A stretch of DNA of 7,016 nucleotides from DTU089 sp002440045 (GTDB taxonomy: Bacteria > Bacillota > Clostridia > Oscillospirales > Acutalibacteraceae), in contig CALABP010000013.1 in NCBI GenBank assembly GCA_937885695.1, forward strand, positions 1 through 7,016. The letters run 5' to 3'. Shown piece after piece: positions 5,929 to 7,016 of this stretch; positions within the stretch are counted from its first letter, which is position 1, and the number at the start of each line of letters is the position of its first letter. The notes under the pieces are model-generated. The model did not search any database and had not been told where the DNA came from. It saw only the letters and a list, made by a program, of their open reading frames with translations. A program made the position numbers and the translations under genes.

Positions 5929-5966
5929 AAAACGATATTGGAGATAGGGTCAGAAAAAACTTACAA

Positions 5967-6650
5967 TCACACCATTGTATACATCCGATAGGCAACAATG
6001 TTGTCAGTAACAATGTAAAATCGGTTAATGTTTTCTTCATGAGCCCAAAACGCAGTATCGAACTGTTCTTTGAATCTCAAATATACATCTTCCAAAATAT
6101 AAACAGGACATTCGGCGTGCTTTAACAATTCGTTAAAAGAATCGTCCCAACAAATCCCCAGGCAATATATTTTATCACTGTTAATCACAAATAAATCGCG
6201 ACTGCTCATGCCTTTTTTTATTTTATCAATAGGATATTGGGGCTTATGAAGCGTTATAAAGGGATATGTGATGTTTCTGCACCCGTCATCTCTCTTAACT
6301 CTGTATTGCATAGGAATATTGCCGTTTATTCCATACCCATAGCCATTGCTATATGACGCATTAGAAATTACAACCGCACAAACGCTTGAGTAAGCTATTT
6401 TTTTGCTTGGCAATAATGTTGAGGATATTTTTATATATTTTTCAAAATACGAGTATTTGCCGCCGGCCCCGATTGTTATCAGCAAATCGCTTATAATCAG
6501 TACTGCGGTAATTCCGCCGCACAGTATAATGAGCAATTGGTTATCCGTGTTCGTAACAGCGACCGCCGCAGTGACAGCTGCCGCGCACAGTGCAACGAAA
6601 GTCATTTTAATCGGCGAAAGCAACGGTGTTTTTCTTTTATATTTTTTCAT
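5967..6650 (-). CDS. Two-helix membrane protein with cytoplasmic PH-like domain
   Basis: The product is 227 residues. The N-terminus is very basic (KKYKRK), with membrane segments at about 15-33 and 39-60 and a short polar loop (TNTDNQ) between them. Both ends should be cytoplasmic. The soluble part begins with a strand series including YIKISSTLLPSKKIAYSSV (about 72-90), then an S/N/G/Y-rich insert (97-112) and further strands. Near the C-terminus is CPVYILEDVYLRFKEQFD (about 181-198), which looks like the last strand and helix of a bacterial PH-like fold. That fold is a weak assignment from pattern only. The start is ATG at 6650, with AGGGGG 6 bases upstream. An AT-rich TATATT about 25 bases before the ATG could be a -10. 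It is the first complete gene after the right-hand direct repeat. Function is unknown. Confidence 0.8.
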   Translation of the reverse strand: MKKYKRKTPLLSPIKMTFVALCAAAVTAAVAVTNTDNQLLIILCGGITAVLIISDLLITIGAGGKYSYFEKYIKISSTLLPSKKIAYSSVCAVVISNASYSNGYGYGINGNIPMQYRVKRDDGCRNITYPFITLHKPQYPIDKIKKGMSSRDLFVINSDKIYCLGICWDDSFNELLKHAECPVYILEDVYLRFKEQFDTAFWAHEENINRFYIVTDNIVAYRMYTMV

Positions 6651-6694
6651 AGCAGCCCCCTACTCACAAAAAATATAAACCAATGCATCGTCTA

Positions 6695-6727
6695 CATTTT
6701 TCCGCTATACACCGCGCTTTGCGCGGT
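6695..6727 (+). repeat. 33-bp direct repeat, right copy
   Basis: This copy matches 37-69 at 32 of 33 positions in the same orientation. Here the hairpin ACCGCGC/GCGCGGT (6711-6717 and 6721-6727) around TTT is perfect. It lies upstream of the start of the 5967-6650 gene, so the two copies enclose all complete genes of the window. Confidence 0.75.
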
Positions 6728-6733
6728 TATAAT

Positions 6734-6760
6734 CACGGCATTGCCGTGCGCTAAAAGCGC
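6734..6760. repeat. Two adjacent hairpins with 3-base loops
   Basis: CACGGC (6734-6739) and GCCGTG (6743-6748) enclose ATT. GCGCT (6748-6752) and AGCGC (6756-6760) enclose AAA. With 6711-6727 they make three hairpins in 50 bases, the same style as the block at 1-260. The rest of the gap (6651-6694 and 6761-6803) shows nothing definite beyond the possible promoter of the next gene. Confidence 0.55.
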
Positions 6761-6803
6761 CGACAGTTAACGGTTAAAGGCGGTGCAAATCGTTTTTTGT
6801 TTT

Positions 6804-6821
6804 AAAACGGCAATAGTGCCG
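6804..6821 (-). terminator. Intrinsic terminator-like hairpin after the 6853-7016 gene
   Basis: On the minus strand, CGGCA and TGCCG pair across CTAT (6821-6808), followed directly by TTTT (6807-6804). It begins about 30 bases past the stop codon. The stem is short (5 bp) and the U-run has only four bases, so the strength is uncertain. Confidence 0.45.
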
Positions 6822-6852
6822 ATACCCTGCTTAAAAAGTAAAATAATTTCAA

Positions 6853-7016
6853 TCAATTGCCGACGCGGGCAACAATTTTGTCTGTTAATAAGTCGCGCTG
6901 AATTACTTGAACGACTTTTTCATTTTCAATGCTAAAGCATATAAGATTGGCGTCTTCTGTAATGTAAGCCGGAATATAAAAGCCGCTGCCGATGTCAACG
7001 TGAGGTTCGCCGATTT
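6853..7016 (-). CDS. C-terminal end of an unrecognised protein (partial)
   Basis: This frame is open from the right window edge to TGA at 6853 and gives 53 residues; the start lies outside. The visible part has alternating strand-like pieces: GSGFYIPAYIT, NLICFSIENEKVVQVIQ, then RDLLTDKIVARVGN. Codon use looks normal and no other frame competes. No transmembrane segment is present. The family is not recognised. A hairpin with a short U-run follows, so it probably ends its own transcript and is not co-transcribed with the membrane protein at 5967-6650. Confidence 0.7.
   Translation of the reverse strand, partial: IGEPHVDIGSGFYIPAYITEDANLICFSIENEKVVQVIQRDLLTDKIVARVGN

Noticed and set aside
6403..6770. 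Plus-strand ORFs opposite the start of the 5967-6650 gene
   Set aside because: They mirror the N-terminal membrane helices of the minus-strand gene and end in the hairpin cluster; no independent support.
371..6852. Integron gene-cassette array (same-strand single genes with structured gaps; TAAC/GTTAG-like bits in several gaps)
   Set aside because: No pair of RYYYAAC and GTTRRRY sites at attC spacing was found, gap sequences do not align with one another, and no integrase is present. The resemblance is in layout only.

Overview
This AT-rich window carries a row of small accessory genes, all read from the minus strand, separated and flanked by hairpin-rich intergenic DNA. The organism is most likely a low-GC Gram-positive bacterium (Bacillota, probably a gut Clostridia of the Oscillospiraceae/Ruminococcaceae kind). 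The reasons are strong AGGAGG-type ribosome binding sites, short lipoprotein signal peptides, small membrane proteins, a DUF5071-like protein, and short GC-rich hairpins with 3-base loops between the genes. No housekeeping, phage, transposase, tRNA or rRNA gene was seen, so the taxonomy is an inference.

In transcription order (high to low coordinate) the layout is as follows. The C-terminus of a truncated gene is at 6853-7016, followed by a terminator-like hairpin. A hairpin cluster lies at about 6695-6760. A two-helix membrane protein with a cytoplasmic domain is at 5967-6650. A small ORF or gene remnant is at 5734-5928. A membrane-anchored protein with a predicted outside domain is at 5096-5719. 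An NTF2-immunity-like lipoprotein is at 4567-5025 and a four-helix membrane protein at 4058-4504. A second, paralogous NTF2-immunity-like lipoprotein is at 3451-3900, behind a promoter with a perfect palindrome. A DUF5071-like protein is at 2931-3335, overlapped at its 3' end by the tail of another gene (2855-3025). An unrelated lipoprotein is at 2195-2785, a two-helix membrane protein at 1540-2082, an unrecognised soluble protein at 928-1434, and a small soluble protein at 371-796. The first 340 bases hold no gene, only a dense array of hairpins.

The genes do not form a metabolic pathway. Most have their own ribosome binding site, are 50-250 bases apart and are unrelated to one another. Several resemble families tied to immunity against toxins delivered by other bacteria (NTF2-fold immunity lipoproteins, DUF5071), or simply look like them (small, orphan, lipoprotein or membrane-anchored). 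The best reading is an accessory island of stacked immunity-like or orphan genes. A 33-base direct repeat (37-69 and 6695-6727, 32 of 33 identical) brackets the whole set except the truncated gene at the right edge. The overlapping gene tail at 2855-3025 and the remnant at 5734-5928 show turnover by recombination. No toxin gene is visible, so the immunity role is inference.
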